In this document: positions 54,149 through 63,783 of the stretch, piece after piece
How the letters are laid out: each line of letters opens with the position of its first letter
Numbering within the stretch: position 1 is the first letter of the stretch
Assembly: GCA_943369525.1 (NCBI GenBank)
Contig: CALRNL020000002.1
Location: forward strand, 62,001 to 126,000
Direction of reading: 5' to 3'
DNA: 64,000 nucleotides
Source: BAIKAL-G1 sp943369525
Lineage (GTDB): Bacteria; Cyanobacteriota; Cyanobacteriia; PCC-6307; Cyanobiaceae
The notes under the pieces: model-generated
Told to the model about the DNA's origin: nothing
Database searches by the model: none
The model's input: the letters and a program-made list of their open reading frames with translations, nothing else
Made by a program: the position numbers and the translations under genes

Positions 54149-56671
54149 TCAGTGGGTGTCGCAGGCGATTGTGATCGGGAAGGGTTCGGCCCCCCAGATG
54201 CGTTTGGCGTAGTCGCGGATGGCCCGGTCTGATGAGAAGAAGCCGGAGCGGGCGCTGTTGAGCAAGGACATGCGGTTCCACTGCTGCCGGTCGGCCCAGG
54301 TGCGACTGACGGCTGCCTGGGCCCGCAGGTAGTCGCTGAAATCGGCCAACACGAAGTAGGGATCGCTGCCGGTGATGTTCTGGAGCAGGGGCCGGAACAA
54401 ATTGCCATCGCCGCCACTGAAATAGCCCTGCTCCACCAACTTCAGCACCTCGCCCAGTTCCGGCACGGTGGGGATCAGTTCCCAGGGGCGGTAGCCCCCT
54501 TCGTGGAGCGCCGTGATTTGCGATTCGGTGTTGCCAAAGAGGAAGAAGTTTTCGGCGCCAACTTGCTCGCGGATCTCCACATTGGCGCCATCGAGGGTGC
54601 CGATCGTGAGGGCCCCATTCATGGCGAACTTCATGTTGCCGGTGCCGGAGGCCTCCTTGCCGGCGGTGGAAATCTGCTCGGATAGGTCGGCGGCCGGGTA
54701 GACGCGCTCACCCAATTTGACGTTGTAATCAGCTAGGAATACAACGCGCAAGCGCCCCTCCATGGCCGGATCGGCATTGACCGTTTCAGCGATGCCATTG
54801 AGAAAGCGAATGATCAGTTTGGCCATGTAGTAGCCGGGCGCCGCCTTGCCGCCAAAGATCACCGTGCGGGGAGCCCCATCGTCTGCCAGGCCATTTTTGA
54901 TGCGCAGGTAGTGGGCAATCACCTGCAGGCCATTGAGGTGCTGGCGTTTGTATTCGTGGATCCGTTTCACCTGCACATCAAACAGGGAGGCCGGATCGAC
55001 CAGCAGGCCATTTTTGCGATGGATGTACTGGGCCAGGTCCCGTTTGCAGGCCAGCTTCATCCGGTCCCAGCGCTCCAGGAAGGCGCCATCGTTCTGGAAG
55101 GCCTCCAGGCGCCGCAGGTCGTCGAGGTTGCGGATCCAGTCGTCGCCGATGCAGTCGTGGAGCAACTTGCCCAGATGGGGATTGGCCAGGGCTAGCCAAC
55201 GCCTTGGGGTAACCCCATTGGTGATGTTGGTGAACTTATCGGGCCAGAGTTCGGCGAATTCTGGGAAGAGCTGGGTTTTGACCAGGTCGCTGTGCAGGGC
55301 AGCCACGCCATTGATGTGGTGGCAGGCGACCGTGGCCAGGTTGGCCATGCGCACGGCCTTGTGGCCCTCCTCATCGATGATCGAGAGCTTGGCCAGGATC
55401 TGGTTGTCGCCCGGGTAATGGAGCTTGACCTGGGCCAGGAAGCGCCGGTTGATTTCGTAGATCAACTCCAGGTGGCGGGGCAGCAGGCTGGCGAAGAGCG
55501 CAAGCCCCCACTTCTCCAGGGCTTCCGGCAACAGGGTGTGGTTGGTGTAGGCCAGGGAGCGGCTGGTGATCTCCCAGGCGGCGTCCCATTCGAGCTGTTT
55601 GTCATCGATCAGCAGCCGCATCAGTTCGGCCACGGCGATCGAGGGATGGGTGTCATTGAGCTGCACGGCCCAGTTGTCTGGGAATTGCTCCACCGGGATG
55701 GCCCGTTGGTCGAGGCTGCGCAGCATGTCCTGCAGGCTGCAGCTGACAAAGAAATGTTGCTGCTTGAGCCTCAGGCGGCGGCCTTCATCGGTGCCGTCGT
55801 TGGGATAGAGCACCTTAGAGATCGTTTCCGTGCCGATCTTCTCTTCCACCGCTCCGTAGTAATCGCCGATGTTGAAGGCATGGAAGTCGAAGGATTCGGC
55901 CGCATCGGCGCGCCAGAGCCGCAGCCGATCACAGGTGTTCACCCGATAGCCCAGCACGGGCACATCGTGGGGAATGCCGATGGCCTGTTCATCGGGTATC
56001 CAGCGCACCCGATGGTGGCCCAGCTCATCGAGATAGGTTTCGGTGTGGCCGCCAAAGCCAACAAAAATGGCCTGATCTGGCTGGGGAAGTTCCCAGGGCC
56101 AGCCGCTTTTCAGCCATTTATCGGTGATTTCCACCTGGCTGCCATCGCGAATCAGCTGGTCGAAGATGCCGAATTCGTAGCGGATGCCGTAGCCGGTGGC
56201 GGGAATCTCCAGGGAGGCGAGCGATTCGAGATAGCAGGCCGCCAGCCTGCCCAGGCCGCCGTTGCCTAGGCCCGGCTCCTCTTCCACATCGAGGATCTCA
56301 TCGAGGCTGTCGATGCCATAGCGCTGCAGGGCCTCTTCTGCCGCCTGCTGGATGCCAAGCATCAACAGGTTGTTGCCCAGCTGGGGACCGATCAGGAACT
56401 CGGCCGACAGATAGGCCACCACCCGCTGGGGGGTGGCGCTGATCGCCTCGATCCCCGCTAGGTAGCGGGTCATCAGCCGGTCGCGCACGGCATGGCTGAG
56501 GGCCAGGTAAAGATCGTGGCGGCTGGCGCTGGGGGCCAGTTTGCCGAGGGTATAGAAGAGGTGCTCGGCCATGCCGTCGAACAGATCGTCGGCGCCCAGG
56601 CCACTGCGGATCGGGTCGGTGTAGCAGCCGGGGGTAGGGAGTTTCAGGCTGCGGGGCTGGATGGTGTCCAT
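54149..56671 (-). CDS. glgP: Glycogen/starch/alpha-glucan phosphorylase
   Basis: The 840-residue PLP enzyme cleaves glycogen to glucose-1-phosphate. Landmarks include YLSAEFLIGPQLGNNLLML, EEEPGLGNGGLGRLAACYLES, and the PLP site EASGTGNMKFAMNG (PLP lysine about K681). The ATG at 56671 lies two bases after the stop of the phosphoketolase gene, so the two are translationally linked. Length is normal for the family. Confidence 0.97.
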   Translation of the reverse strand: MDTIQPRSLKLPTPGCYTDPIRSGLGADDLFDGMAEHLFYTLGKLAPSASRHDLYLALSHAVRDRLMTRYLAGIEAISATPQRVVAYLSAEFLIGPQLGNNLLMLGIQQAAEEALQRYGIDSLDEILDVEEEPGLGNGGLGRLAACYLESLASLEIPATGYGIRYEFGIFDQLIRDGSQVEITDKWLKSGWPWELPQPDQAIFVGFGGHTETYLDELGHHRVRWIPDEQAIGIPHDVPVLGYRVNTCDRLRLWRADAAESFDFHAFNIGDYYGAVEEKIGTETISKVLYPNDGTDEGRRLRLKQQHFFVSCSLQDMLRSLDQRAIPVEQFPDNWAVQLNDTHPSIAVAELMRLLIDDKQLEWDAAWEITSRSLAYTNHTLLPEALEKWGLALFASLLPRHLELIYEINRRFLAQVKLHYPGDNQILAKLSIIDEEGHKAVRMANLATVACHHINGVAALHSDLVKTQLFPEFAELWPDKFTNITNGVTPRRWLALANPHLGKLLHDCIGDDWIRNLDDLRRLEAFQNDGAFLERWDRMKLACKRDLAQYIHRKNGLLVDPASLFDVQVKRIHEYKRQHLNGLQVIAHYLRIKNGLADDGAPRTVIFGGKAAPGYYMAKLIIRFLNGIAETVNADPAMEGRLRVVFLADYNVKLGERVYPAADLSEQISTAGKEASGTGNMKFAMNGALTIGTLDGANVEIREQVGAENFFLFGNTESQITALHEGGYRPWELIPTVPELGEVLKLVEQGYFSGGDGNLFRPLLQNITGSDPYFVLADFSDYLRAQAAVSRTWADRQQWNRMSLLNSARSGFFSSDRAIRDYAKRIWGAEPFPITIACDTH

Positions 56672-56673
56672 TC

Positions 56674-59115
56674 TCAATGCTCCTCCGGGGTGGTCCAACG
56701 CCAGTTGGTGACTTCTGCCGCATCCATGCCGTGCTCGTGGGCATAGCTGCGGTGGCTCAAGATCGCTTCCTTCATGTGTTCCTTGACATGGGCGGCGCGG
56801 GAGCCCAAGTTTGCCACCCGATCAATCACATCGATCACCAGGTTGAAGCGGTCGATCTGGTTGTTCATAGCCAGCTCCAGCGGCGTGTTGATGTTGCCCT
56901 TTTCCTTGTAGCCACGCACATGGAAATTGGCGTGGTTGCTGCGACGATAGGTGAGGCGGTGGATCAGCCAGGGGTAGCCATGGAAATTAAAGATTACCGG
57001 CTTGTCGGTTGTAAATAGGCTATCGAAATCCCGATCGCTGAGCCCATGGGGATGCTCGGATGGATTGGTGAGGGCAAACAGCTTGACCACATTGATCACC
57101 CGCACCTTCAGGCTTGGGATTTCTCGCCGCAGGATGGCAACGGCCGCCAGGCTCTCCTTGGTGGGGCTATCACCGGCGCAGGCCATCACCACATCCGGTT
57201 CATCCGGGCTGCTACAGAGATGGTCATTGCTGGCCCAGCTCCACAGGCCGATGCCCTTGGCCACATGCTGGCGGGCCTGCTCCAGGTTTAGATATTGCAG
57301 GTGCTTCTGCTTGTCCGACACGATGATGTTGCAGACGTTGGTTTCCTGCAGCGCCTCCTCGGCCACCGCCAGGAGGCAATTGGCATCGGCCGGCAGATAC
57401 ACGCGCACGACCTCGCCACTTTTGTTGCCGGCGAGATCAATGAAGCCGGGGTCCTGGTGGGTGAAACCGTTGTGGTCCTGGCGCCAGACGGTGGAGGAGA
57501 TCAGGCAATTCCAGGCGCCGATGGGGGCCCGCCAGGGGGCATGGTGAATGCAGGATTCCAGCCATTTGGCGTGCTGGTTGAACATCGAGGCGATCACATG
57601 GGCAAAGGCCTCGTAGGTGTGGAAAAAGCCGTAGCGGCCCGTGAGCAGGTAGCCCTCCATCATCCCCACCAGGGTGTGTTCCGAGAGCATTTCCACCACC
57701 CGGCCCTCGGGGCTTAGTTCGCTGCCGCCCACCCCATTCACCCCCGCATCTTCCGGGTAAACCTCCTCCATCCACACCTTCTTGCTGACCCCATAGATGG
57801 CCTGCAACCGGTTCGAGGCCGTTTCATCGGGCCCGAACACCCGCAGGGAATCGGGGTTGCGGCCGATCGTGTCCCGCAGCAGGGCCCCCAGGGGGGCCGT
57901 GTTTTCGGCCATCACCTGGCCCGGGGCCTCGACGGCAACGGCGTAGGCCCCGATCGGGGCCAGCCGGAGCTTGCGGCGAAGCAGGCCGCCATTGGCGTGG
58001 GGATTGGAGCCCATGCGCCTAGGGCCCTGGGGCGAGAGGGCCTGGAGCGCCTCGACCAGGCGGCCGTTCTCGTCAAACAGCTCCCAGGGGCGATAGCTCT
58101 TGAGCCAGGCCTCGAGTTGCTCCAGCTGGCCCGGGTCGTGGCGTGGGTTCGGGAGGGGCACCTGGTGGGAGCGCCAGAAGCCCTCCAGCTTCAGGTCGCC
58201 CAGGGCGGCCGGGCCGGTCCAGCCCTTGGGGGAGCGCAGCACGATCATTGGCCAGGCCGGCCGCTGCGCCACCCCCGTGCGGCGGGCCTCCTGGCGGATC
58301 GCCAGGATCGCGGCGATGGCGCTGTCCATGGCGCCGGCCATGGCCCGGTGCATGGCCTCCGGTTCGGTGCCTTCCACAAACAATGGCGACCAGCCGTAGC
58401 CGCGCAGCAGGCTCTCCAGTTCGGCCCTGGGAATCCGGGCCAGCAGGGTGGGGTTGGCGATCTTGTAGCCGTTGAGGTGCAGCACCGGCAGCACCGCCCC
58501 GTCGCCGATCGGGTTGAGGAACTTGTTGATGTGCCAGGAGGTGGCCAGGGGCCCGGTTTCGGCCTCGCCATCGCCCACGCAGGCCAGGGCGATTAGGCCC
58601 GGGTTGTCGAACACGGCGCCGCAGGCGTGGGAGAGCACGTAGCCCAATTCGCCGCCCTCATGGATCGAGCCGGGGGTTTCCGGGGTGCAGTGGCTGCCGA
58701 TGTGGCCGGGGAATGAGAATTGTTTGAGGAACCGGCCCAGGCCAGCCAGGTCCTGGCTTTTATCGGGGTAGATCTCGCTATAGCTGCCATCGAGGTAGGT
58801 GGGCGCCAGCACCCCGGGGGCGCCGTGGCCCGGCCCCGAGAGGTAGATCATGTCCAAGTCATGGCGCCGGATGATCCGGTTGGCATGGGCCCAGATGAAC
58901 GACTGGCCCGGACTTGATCCCCAGTGGCCCAGAAGCCGGTTCTTGATGTGCTCGGGGCGCAGGGGCTCGCGCAGCAGCGGGTTGGCCTGCAGGTAGATCA
59001 TCCCCACCGCCAGATAATTGGCGGCCCGCCACCAGCGGTGGACCAGGCCTAATTCGGCCTCGAGATCCCTCGCCAGCTCCTGCTCAGATCCCGCCGGGCT
59101 GGGGAGGGAGACCAT
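56674..59115 (-). CDS. Phosphoketolase (xylulose-5-P/fructose-6-P)
   Basis: An 813-residue thiamine-diphosphate enzyme that splits xylulose-5-phosphate (and often fructose-6-phosphate) into acetyl-phosphate and a shorter sugar phosphate. The TPP site is GDGEAETGP (about 181-189) and the N-terminal block LGHWGSSPGQSFIWAHANRI, TYLDGSYSEIYPDKSQDLAG are diagnostic. Being immediately before glgP, it links glycogen breakdown to a carbon-saving route to acetyl-CoA. Confidence 0.95.
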   Translation of the reverse strand: MVSLPSPAGSEQELARDLEAELGLVHRWWRAANYLAVGMIYLQANPLLREPLRPEHIKNRLLGHWGSSPGQSFIWAHANRIIRRHDLDMIYLSGPGHGAPGVLAPTYLDGSYSEIYPDKSQDLAGLGRFLKQFSFPGHIGSHCTPETPGSIHEGGELGYVLSHACGAVFDNPGLIALACVGDGEAETGPLATSWHINKFLNPIGDGAVLPVLHLNGYKIANPTLLARIPRAELESLLRGYGWSPLFVEGTEPEAMHRAMAGAMDSAIAAILAIRQEARRTGVAQRPAWPMIVLRSPKGWTGPAALGDLKLEGFWRSHQVPLPNPRHDPGQLEQLEAWLKSYRPWELFDENGRLVEALQALSPQGPRRMGSNPHANGGLLRRKLRLAPIGAYAVAVEAPGQVMAENTAPLGALLRDTIGRNPDSLRVFGPDETASNRLQAIYGVSKKVWMEEVYPEDAGVNGVGGSELSPEGRVVEMLSEHTLVGMMEGYLLTGRYGFFHTYEAFAHVIASMFNQHAKWLESCIHHAPWRAPIGAWNCLISSTVWRQDHNGFTHQDPGFIDLAGNKSGEVVRVYLPADANCLLAVAEEALQETNVCNIIVSDKQKHLQYLNLEQARQHVAKGIGLWSWASNDHLCSSPDEPDVVMACAGDSPTKESLAAVAILRREIPSLKVRVINVVKLFALTNPSEHPHGLSDRDFDSLFTTDKPVIFNFHGYPWLIHRLTYRRSNHANFHVRGYKEKGNINTPLELAMNNQIDRFNLVIDVIDRVANLGSRAAHVKEHMKEAILSHRSYAHEHGMDAAEVTNWRWTTPEEH

Positions 59116-59207
59116 GGCGCTGGAACCCGCGTGTTGGTTCGACCGTAGCGATGGTGACCGACGGGCGCCGTTGGGCCCGAGACTCTCGGAAGACCGATCC
59201 GCCCCCC

Positions 59208-60554
59208 ATGCTGCCCCTGCCCTTGCCGCCCCTGCTGCTCGAGTTGGGAGCCCATCAGCTGGAGGTGGCCGAAACCCTGGTCTGGGTGGGCCGTTTGCTG
59301 GTGATCGTGGTGGCGGCCCGGCTCTTTGCCGAACTGCTGGTGCGCCTGCAATTGCCCACCATCCTGGGCGAGTTGCTCGCCGGCGTGCTCCTGGGCCTCT
59401 CAGGCCTCCATTGGATTGTGCCGCCGGAGACCCAGGCCCAGCTCAGCGGCGGCCTGATGCAGCTGCTGGGTTCCCTGGCCGATGTGCCAATTCCGGTCGT
59501 GCAGCAGATCTACAACGAAACCTTTCCCAGTTTGCAACTGGTGGCGGGGTTGGGGCTCTATGCCCTGCTCTTCCTCACCGGCCTGGAAAGTGAACTCGAC
59601 GAGCTGGTGGCCGTGGGGGGCCAGGCGATCACCGTGGCCGTGGCCGGGGTGCTGTTGCCCTTTGCCCTGGGTACCTTCGGGCTGATGGCCCTGTTCGGGG
59701 TGGAGCCGATCCCGGCGATCTTTGCCGGCGCCTCGATGACGGCGACCAGCATTGGCATCACGGCCAGCGTGTTCAGTGAATTGAAGATGTTGCGCAGCCG
59801 CGAAGGCCAGATTGTGATCGGCGCCGCCGTGCTCGATGACATCCTCGGCATCGTGATCCTGGCGGTGGTGGTGGCCCTCTCCGCTGGTGAGAGCCTCAGC
59901 GTTGGCCCCATCCTCAAGCTCGTGGGGGCGGCGGTGCTGTTTGTGGTGGTGGCGATCGGCCTCAGCCGCACGGCGGCGCCCGCCTTCGACTGGCTGCTGG
60001 ACCAGCTCAAGGCCCCCGGTGAGGTGATCGTGGCCTCGTTTGTGGTGCTCAGCCTCTGCTGTTTTGCGGCCACGGCCATCGGCCTGGAGGCCGCCCTGGG
60101 CGCCTTCGCCGGCGGCTTGATCCTCAGTAATTCCCGCCACACCAAGGCGATCCAGGCGGCGATCAAGCCGGTGGTGGCCCTGTTCGCCACGATCTTCTTT
60201 GTGCTGATTGGCACCGGCATCGACCTCTCGGTGCTCGACCCCACCGATCCCGCCAACCGCAGCGGCCTGGTGGTGGCGGTCTTCCTGCTGCTGGCGGCGA
60301 TCGCCGGCAAGATCGCCTCGGGCTGGGCCTTCCTCTCCGCCCAGCCCACGGACCGCTGGCTGGTGGGCCTGGGCATGGTGCCCCGCGGCGAGGTGGGTCT
60401 GATCTTCCTGGGGCTCGGCACCCAGGCCCACCTGCTCAGCCCGTCCCTGGAGGCGGCGATTGTGCTGATGGTGATTGGCACCACCTTCCTGGCGCCGGTG
60501 CTGCTCAGACTTGTACTGGCCGGACGGGGGACCCTTGCCGAAGCAGGTAGCTGA
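59208..60554 (+). CDS. Cation:proton antiporter (CPA2/KefB-like) family
   Basis: A 448-residue membrane protein with about twelve hydrophobic spans. Family blocks: LQLPTILGELLAGVLLGLSG, FLTGLESELDELVAVGG, FAGASMTATSIGITASVFSEL, VLDDILGIVILAVVVAL (with the DD of the ion site), and a final RGEVGLIFLGLG. Such proteins exchange Na+ or K+ for protons. The ATG at 59208 is used; no regulatory TrkA-N domain follows. It is divergent from the phosphoketolase operon. Confidence 0.9.
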   Translation: MLPLPLPPLLLELGAHQLEVAETLVWVGRLLVIVVAARLFAELLVRLQLPTILGELLAGVLLGLSGLHWIVPPETQAQLSGGLMQLLGSLADVPIPVVQQIYNETFPSLQLVAGLGLYALLFLTGLESELDELVAVGGQAITVAVAGVLLPFALGTFGLMALFGVEPIPAIFAGASMTATSIGITASVFSELKMLRSREGQIVIGAAVLDDILGIVILAVVVALSAGESLSVGPILKLVGAAVLFVVVAIGLSRTAAPAFDWLLDQLKAPGEVIVASFVVLSLCCFAATAIGLEAALGAFAGGLILSNSRHTKAIQAAIKPVVALFATIFFVLIGTGIDLSVLDPTDPANRSGLVVAVFLLLAAIAGKIASGWAFLSAQPTDRWLVGLGMVPRGEVGLIFLGLGTQAHLLSPSLEAAIVLMVIGTTFLAPVLLRLVLAGRGTLAEAGS

Positions 60555-61113
60555 CCAGACTCACGCCCAAAACAAGCCCCCGGGCCCCTGGGCCGCCTGG
60601 CGCGGCTGGGGCCTCAGCTGGGGCGGCTGGTTCGACAACCGCCACGGCGAGTGGTGGCTGCTGGCCCAGCTGCTGCTGATTGGTTTGCACCTGCTGCCGC
60701 CCTGGCCGGCGCCGGGGAGCTGGGGCTATGCCTGGCCCCTGCCGCTCGCCATCGCGGGCGCCGCCCTGCTGCTGGGGGGCCTGGCCCTGGCCCTGCAGGC
60801 CTTCTGGGGCCTGGGCGCCAGCCTCACGCCCTTGCCCGATCCCAAGCCAGGGGCCTCCCTGGTGACCACGGGCCCCTACCGGCGCTGCCGTCACCCCCTG
60901 TATCAGGCGATCCTGCTCTGCTCCCTTGGGGTGGTGCTGGCCCTGGGCAGCCTGTTGCACCTCGCCCTGTTGCTGGCCCTGGTGGCCGTGTTGGGCGGTA
61001 AGGCCCGCCGCGAGGAGGGCCAGCTGCTGCGGCTCCACCCCGATTACCCCGCCTACCGCGCCGCCACCCCAGCGATTATTCCCGGCTTGCCCTGGTTGGA
61101 TTGGCGCCAGTGA
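60535..61113 (+). CDS. ICMT/PEMT-like membrane methyltransferase family protein
   Basis: A 192-residue membrane protein with four or so hydrophobic spans and the SAM-binding signature TTGPYRRCRHPLYQAILLCSLG (about residues 122-143), then GKARREEGQLLRLHPDYPAY, as in isoprenylcysteine methyltransferase/phospholipid methyltransferase-like proteins. Start shown is TTG at 60535, overlapping the antiporter end; other starts are possible. Substrate unknown. Confidence 0.8.
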   Translation: MPKQVADQTHAQNKPPGPWAAWRGWGLSWGGWFDNRHGEWWLLAQLLLIGLHLLPPWPAPGSWGYAWPLPLAIAGAALLLGGLALALQAFWGLGASLTPLPDPKPGASLVTTGPYRRCRHPLYQAILLCSLGVVLALGSLLHLALLLALVAVLGGKARREEGQLLRLHPDYPAYRAATPAIIPGLPWLDWRQ

Positions 61114-61215
61114 GGGCCTACAGGCCTAGGCCCGGAGCCGCTGGGAGCCCCGCCTGGGGGGCTGGCTGATCCTGGCTGAGCTAGTCCAGTTAGTTGGCGC
61201 CTTTAGCTCGTGGCG

Positions 61216-61509
61216 CTAGCTGTCATCGCTGCGGTTGCCTAGGGCCAGCACCAGGCCCGCCAGCACGGCGATCAGGCCCATGCTGGTGCCCCAGCCCGGG
61301 CCCAAAATCCAGCCGAGAAACAGGTTTGTGATGGCGCCCACCGCCAGGGCCAGGGCCAGGCTGGCCACCACCAGGGCCAGTTGCTGCAGGCCCTCCTTGA
61401 GGCCAAGTTCCGCTAGGGCCTGCTCGAACCGGCCCAGGGGCACGCTTAGGGGCAGGTAAAGGGCGAGGGCCCAGAGGGCCGTACCCGGCAGTAGGGGCGT
61501 CCAATCCAA
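61216..61509 (-). CDS. Small hypothetical membrane protein
   Basis: A 97-residue protein with three hydrophobic spans (about residues 8-27, 42-65, 72-90) and a polar linker (LGRFEQALAELGLKEG). The last span ends GNRSDDS. Not recognised. It is oriented opposite to its neighbours. Confidence 0.65.
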   Translation of the reverse strand: MDWTPLLPGTALWALALYLPLSVPLGRFEQALAELGLKEGLQQLALVVASLALALAVGAITNLFLGWILGPGWGTSMGLIAVLAGLVLALGNRSDDS

Positions 61510-61566
61510 GGGGGGGCTACTGGCGGGGAGATCTCCCTAGCATCGACCCACCCTGGTCCAGCCCCC

Positions 61567-62463
61567 GTGTCCTCCCCGGCCTTGTCCCTGTCAGCCGAGC
61601 GGGTGGAGCAGCTGCCCTGGAGCTACCAGGGGCATGCCGTCCATAGCCTCAGCCGCTGCCCCGACCAGCCGGTCGGACCGGCCCTGTTGCTGGTCCATGG
61701 CTTTGGCGCCTCCACCGACCACTGGCGCTTCAACATCCCGGTGCTGGCCGAGCACCACGAGGTCCATGCTCTCGACCTGCTCGGCTTTGGCCGCAGCGTG
61801 AAACCAGCGGGGTTGGCCTATGGCGGCGCCCTGTGGCGCGACCAGCTGGTGGCCTACGTGCAGGAGCGCATCGGCCGCCCCACGGTGTTGGTGGGCAATT
61901 CCCTCGGGGGCTACTCCGCCCTGGCGGCTGGGGCTGCCTTGGGCCCCCTGGCGGCCGGGGTGGCGCTGCTCAATCCGGCTGGTCCCTTCAGCGGCGAGGG
62001 CAAAGAGCCCCAGGGCTGGGGGGCGATTGCCCACCGCACGATTGGGTCGGCCCTGCTGAAAAGCCCGGTGCTGCAGCGGCTGCTGTTTGAAAACCTGCGC
62101 CGCCCCGCCACCATCCGCCGCACCCTCAACCAGGTGTACATCGACAAAACCAACGTCGATGACGCCCTGGTGGAGGCGATCCGCCTCCCTTCGCTCGATC
62201 CCGGTGCCTTCGGCGTGTTCCGCACCGTCTTCGACATCCCCAGCGGCGAGCCCCTCGATGGGCTGTTCGCCGCCCTCCAGGCCCCCCTGTTACTGCTCTG
62301 GGGTATCCGCGACCCCTGGATTAACGCCGCCGGCCGCCGCGCCCAGTTCCAGCACCATGCCCCCGGCGCCACCGAAGTGGTGTTGGAGGCGGGCCATTGC
62401 CCCCACGATGAGGTTCCCGAGTTGGTGAACCGGGCCCTGCTTGACTGGATGGCTGGTCTCTAG
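61567..62463 (+). CDS. Alpha/beta hydrolase
   Basis: A 298-residue alpha/beta hydrolase: oxyanion region LLVHGFGASTDHWRFNI, nucleophile S112 in GNSLGG, acid in LWGIRDPW, and a catalytic His in EAGHCPHDEVPE near residue 280. The start is GTG at 61567. Close relatives in cyanobacteria are annotated only as alpha/beta hydrolases; a chlorophyll-related or ester substrate is possible but not shown. Confidence 0.88.
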   Translation: MSSPALSLSAERVEQLPWSYQGHAVHSLSRCPDQPVGPALLLVHGFGASTDHWRFNIPVLAEHHEVHALDLLGFGRSVKPAGLAYGGALWRDQLVAYVQERIGRPTVLVGNSLGGYSALAAGAALGPLAAGVALLNPAGPFSGEGKEPQGWGAIAHRTIGSALLKSPVLQRLLFENLRRPATIRRTLNQVYIDKTNVDDALVEAIRLPSLDPGAFGVFRTVFDIPSGEPLDGLFAALQAPLLLLWGIRDPWINAAGRRAQFQHHAPGATEVVLEAGHCPHDEVPELVNRALLDWMAGL

Positions 62464-62480
62464 GCGGGAACAGGGCGGAG

Positions 62481-62936
62481 ATGGGGGGCAGAAAGCGTCG
62501 ATTTCTGCTCTTCGGTGTGGTCAATGGGCTGCTCACCAACGGGGCGTTGTTGGTATTGCTGCACCTGGTCACCATTGGTTTTGCCACCTTGATCAGCCAG
62601 TTGCTCAATCTGGTGCTCGGCTATTGGCTCTACGGCAAACGGGTGTTTCGGGTGGAGCGATTTGCCTGGCGCTCGGCCGGGGCCTACGGCGGCCTGGCCG
62701 GGGCGATCTGGTTGCTCAACTGGCTGGGGATTCGCGGGCTCACGGGCTTCGGCCTGGCCCGGGGCTGGGCGGCCGTGGCGATGATTCCGGTGTTGGCGGC
62801 CCTGTCCTATGCGGTGCAGAAAACCCTGATCTTTCCCCAGGCCCCAACGCTGAGCTCCCCAGGGGAGACGCTGGCGGAGGCCCTGGAGGCGGCGGCTGCA
62901 GCCGATCCGGCCGTTGGGGCGAGGCGGCGCCTCTGA
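62481..62936 (+). CDS. GtrA family membrane protein
   Basis: A 151-residue protein with four hydrophobic spans and the GtrA look: RRFLLFGVVNGLLTNGALLVLLHLV, then NLVLGYWLYGKRVFRVE. GtrA-like proteins are proposed to flip undecaprenyl-linked sugars, and are often next to a family 2 glycosyltransferase, as here. It is 18 bases downstream of the hydrolase gene. Confidence 0.85.
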   Translation: MGGRKRRFLLFGVVNGLLTNGALLVLLHLVTIGFATLISQLLNLVLGYWLYGKRVFRVERFAWRSAGAYGGLAGAIWLLNWLGIRGLTGFGLARGWAAVAMIPVLAALSYAVQKTLIFPQAPTLSSPGETLAEALEAAAAADPAVGARRRL

Positions 62937-62966
62937 GTATGTTGACGCGGCATGGACTAGGCAGCA

Positions 62967-63758
62967 GTGGGCGCAACTTCTGAGCCGGCAGACCAGACCC
63001 CATGGCCCGCTGCCCTTGTTCAAACTTCCCCCCCCGGGATCGCTGGGGAGAGCTCCCTGGCCAGCGGCCGGCCCCAGCTGTCTGTGGTGATTCCTTGTTA
63101 TAACGAAGTTGCTACGATTGCGGCCCTGGTCGAGCGAGTGCGGTTGGCGCCGGTGGCGTCCAAGCAGATCATCGTGGTGGATGACGGCTCCAGCGATGGC
63201 ACCCGGGAGCTGCTCGCGGGCCTGCAGGGTGACGACCTTACGATTCTCTACCACCCCCAGAACCAGGGTAAGGGAGCGGCCCTAGCCACGGGCTTCGCCG
63301 CCGCCTTCGGTGACATCACGATTGTGCAGGATGCCGATTTGGAATATGACCCGGAAGATTATCCGCTGGTGATTGGTCCGATTCAGCAGGGCCGCGCCGA
63401 TGTGGTGTTTGGCAGCCGTTTTCAAGGCGGCGCCCCCCATCGGGTCGTGTATTTCTGGCATCGCCTCGGCAATGGCTTCCTCACCCTGCTCAGCAACATG
63501 TTCACGGACCTGAATCTCAGTGACATGGAAACCTGTTATAAGGCCTTCCGCACCGAGATCATCCAGTCGATTCCGATTTGTGAGAAAAGATTTGGGTTTG
63601 AACCGGAAATCACCGCCAAGGTGGCTAAGAAGAAATGGCGGATTTATGAAGTGGGTATCTCCTATTACGGCCGCACCTACGACGAGGGCAAGAAGATCGG
63701 CTGGCGCGATGGGGTGCGGGCGATCTGGTGCATCCTGAAGTACAACCTGTGGGCCTGA
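62967..63758 (+). CDS. Family 2 glycosyltransferase (polyprenyl-phosphate sugar synthase-like)
   Basis: A 263-residue GT2 enzyme: LSVVIPCYNEVATIAALVERV, IIVVDDGSSDGTRELL, and the DxD-region TIVQDADLEYDPEDYP, followed by FGSRFQGG and ETCYKAFRTEIIQSI. The layout is that of dolichyl/undecaprenyl-phosphate mannosyl- or glucosyltransferases. With GtrA beside it, it likely supplies lipid-linked sugar for cell-surface glycosylation. GTG start at 62967. Confidence 0.9.
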   Translation: MGATSEPADQTPWPAALVQTSPPGIAGESSLASGRPQLSVVIPCYNEVATIAALVERVRLAPVASKQIIVVDDGSSDGTRELLAGLQGDDLTILYHPQNQGKGAALATGFAAAFGDITIVQDADLEYDPEDYPLVIGPIQQGRADVVFGSRFQGGAPHRVVYFWHRLGNGFLTLLSNMFTDLNLSDMETCYKAFRTEIIQSIPICEKRFGFEPEITAKVAKKKWRIYEVGISYYGRTYDEGKKIGWRDGVRAIWCILKYNLWA

Positions 63759-63783
63759 AACGGGGCCCTGCCCCGGCCTTCCC

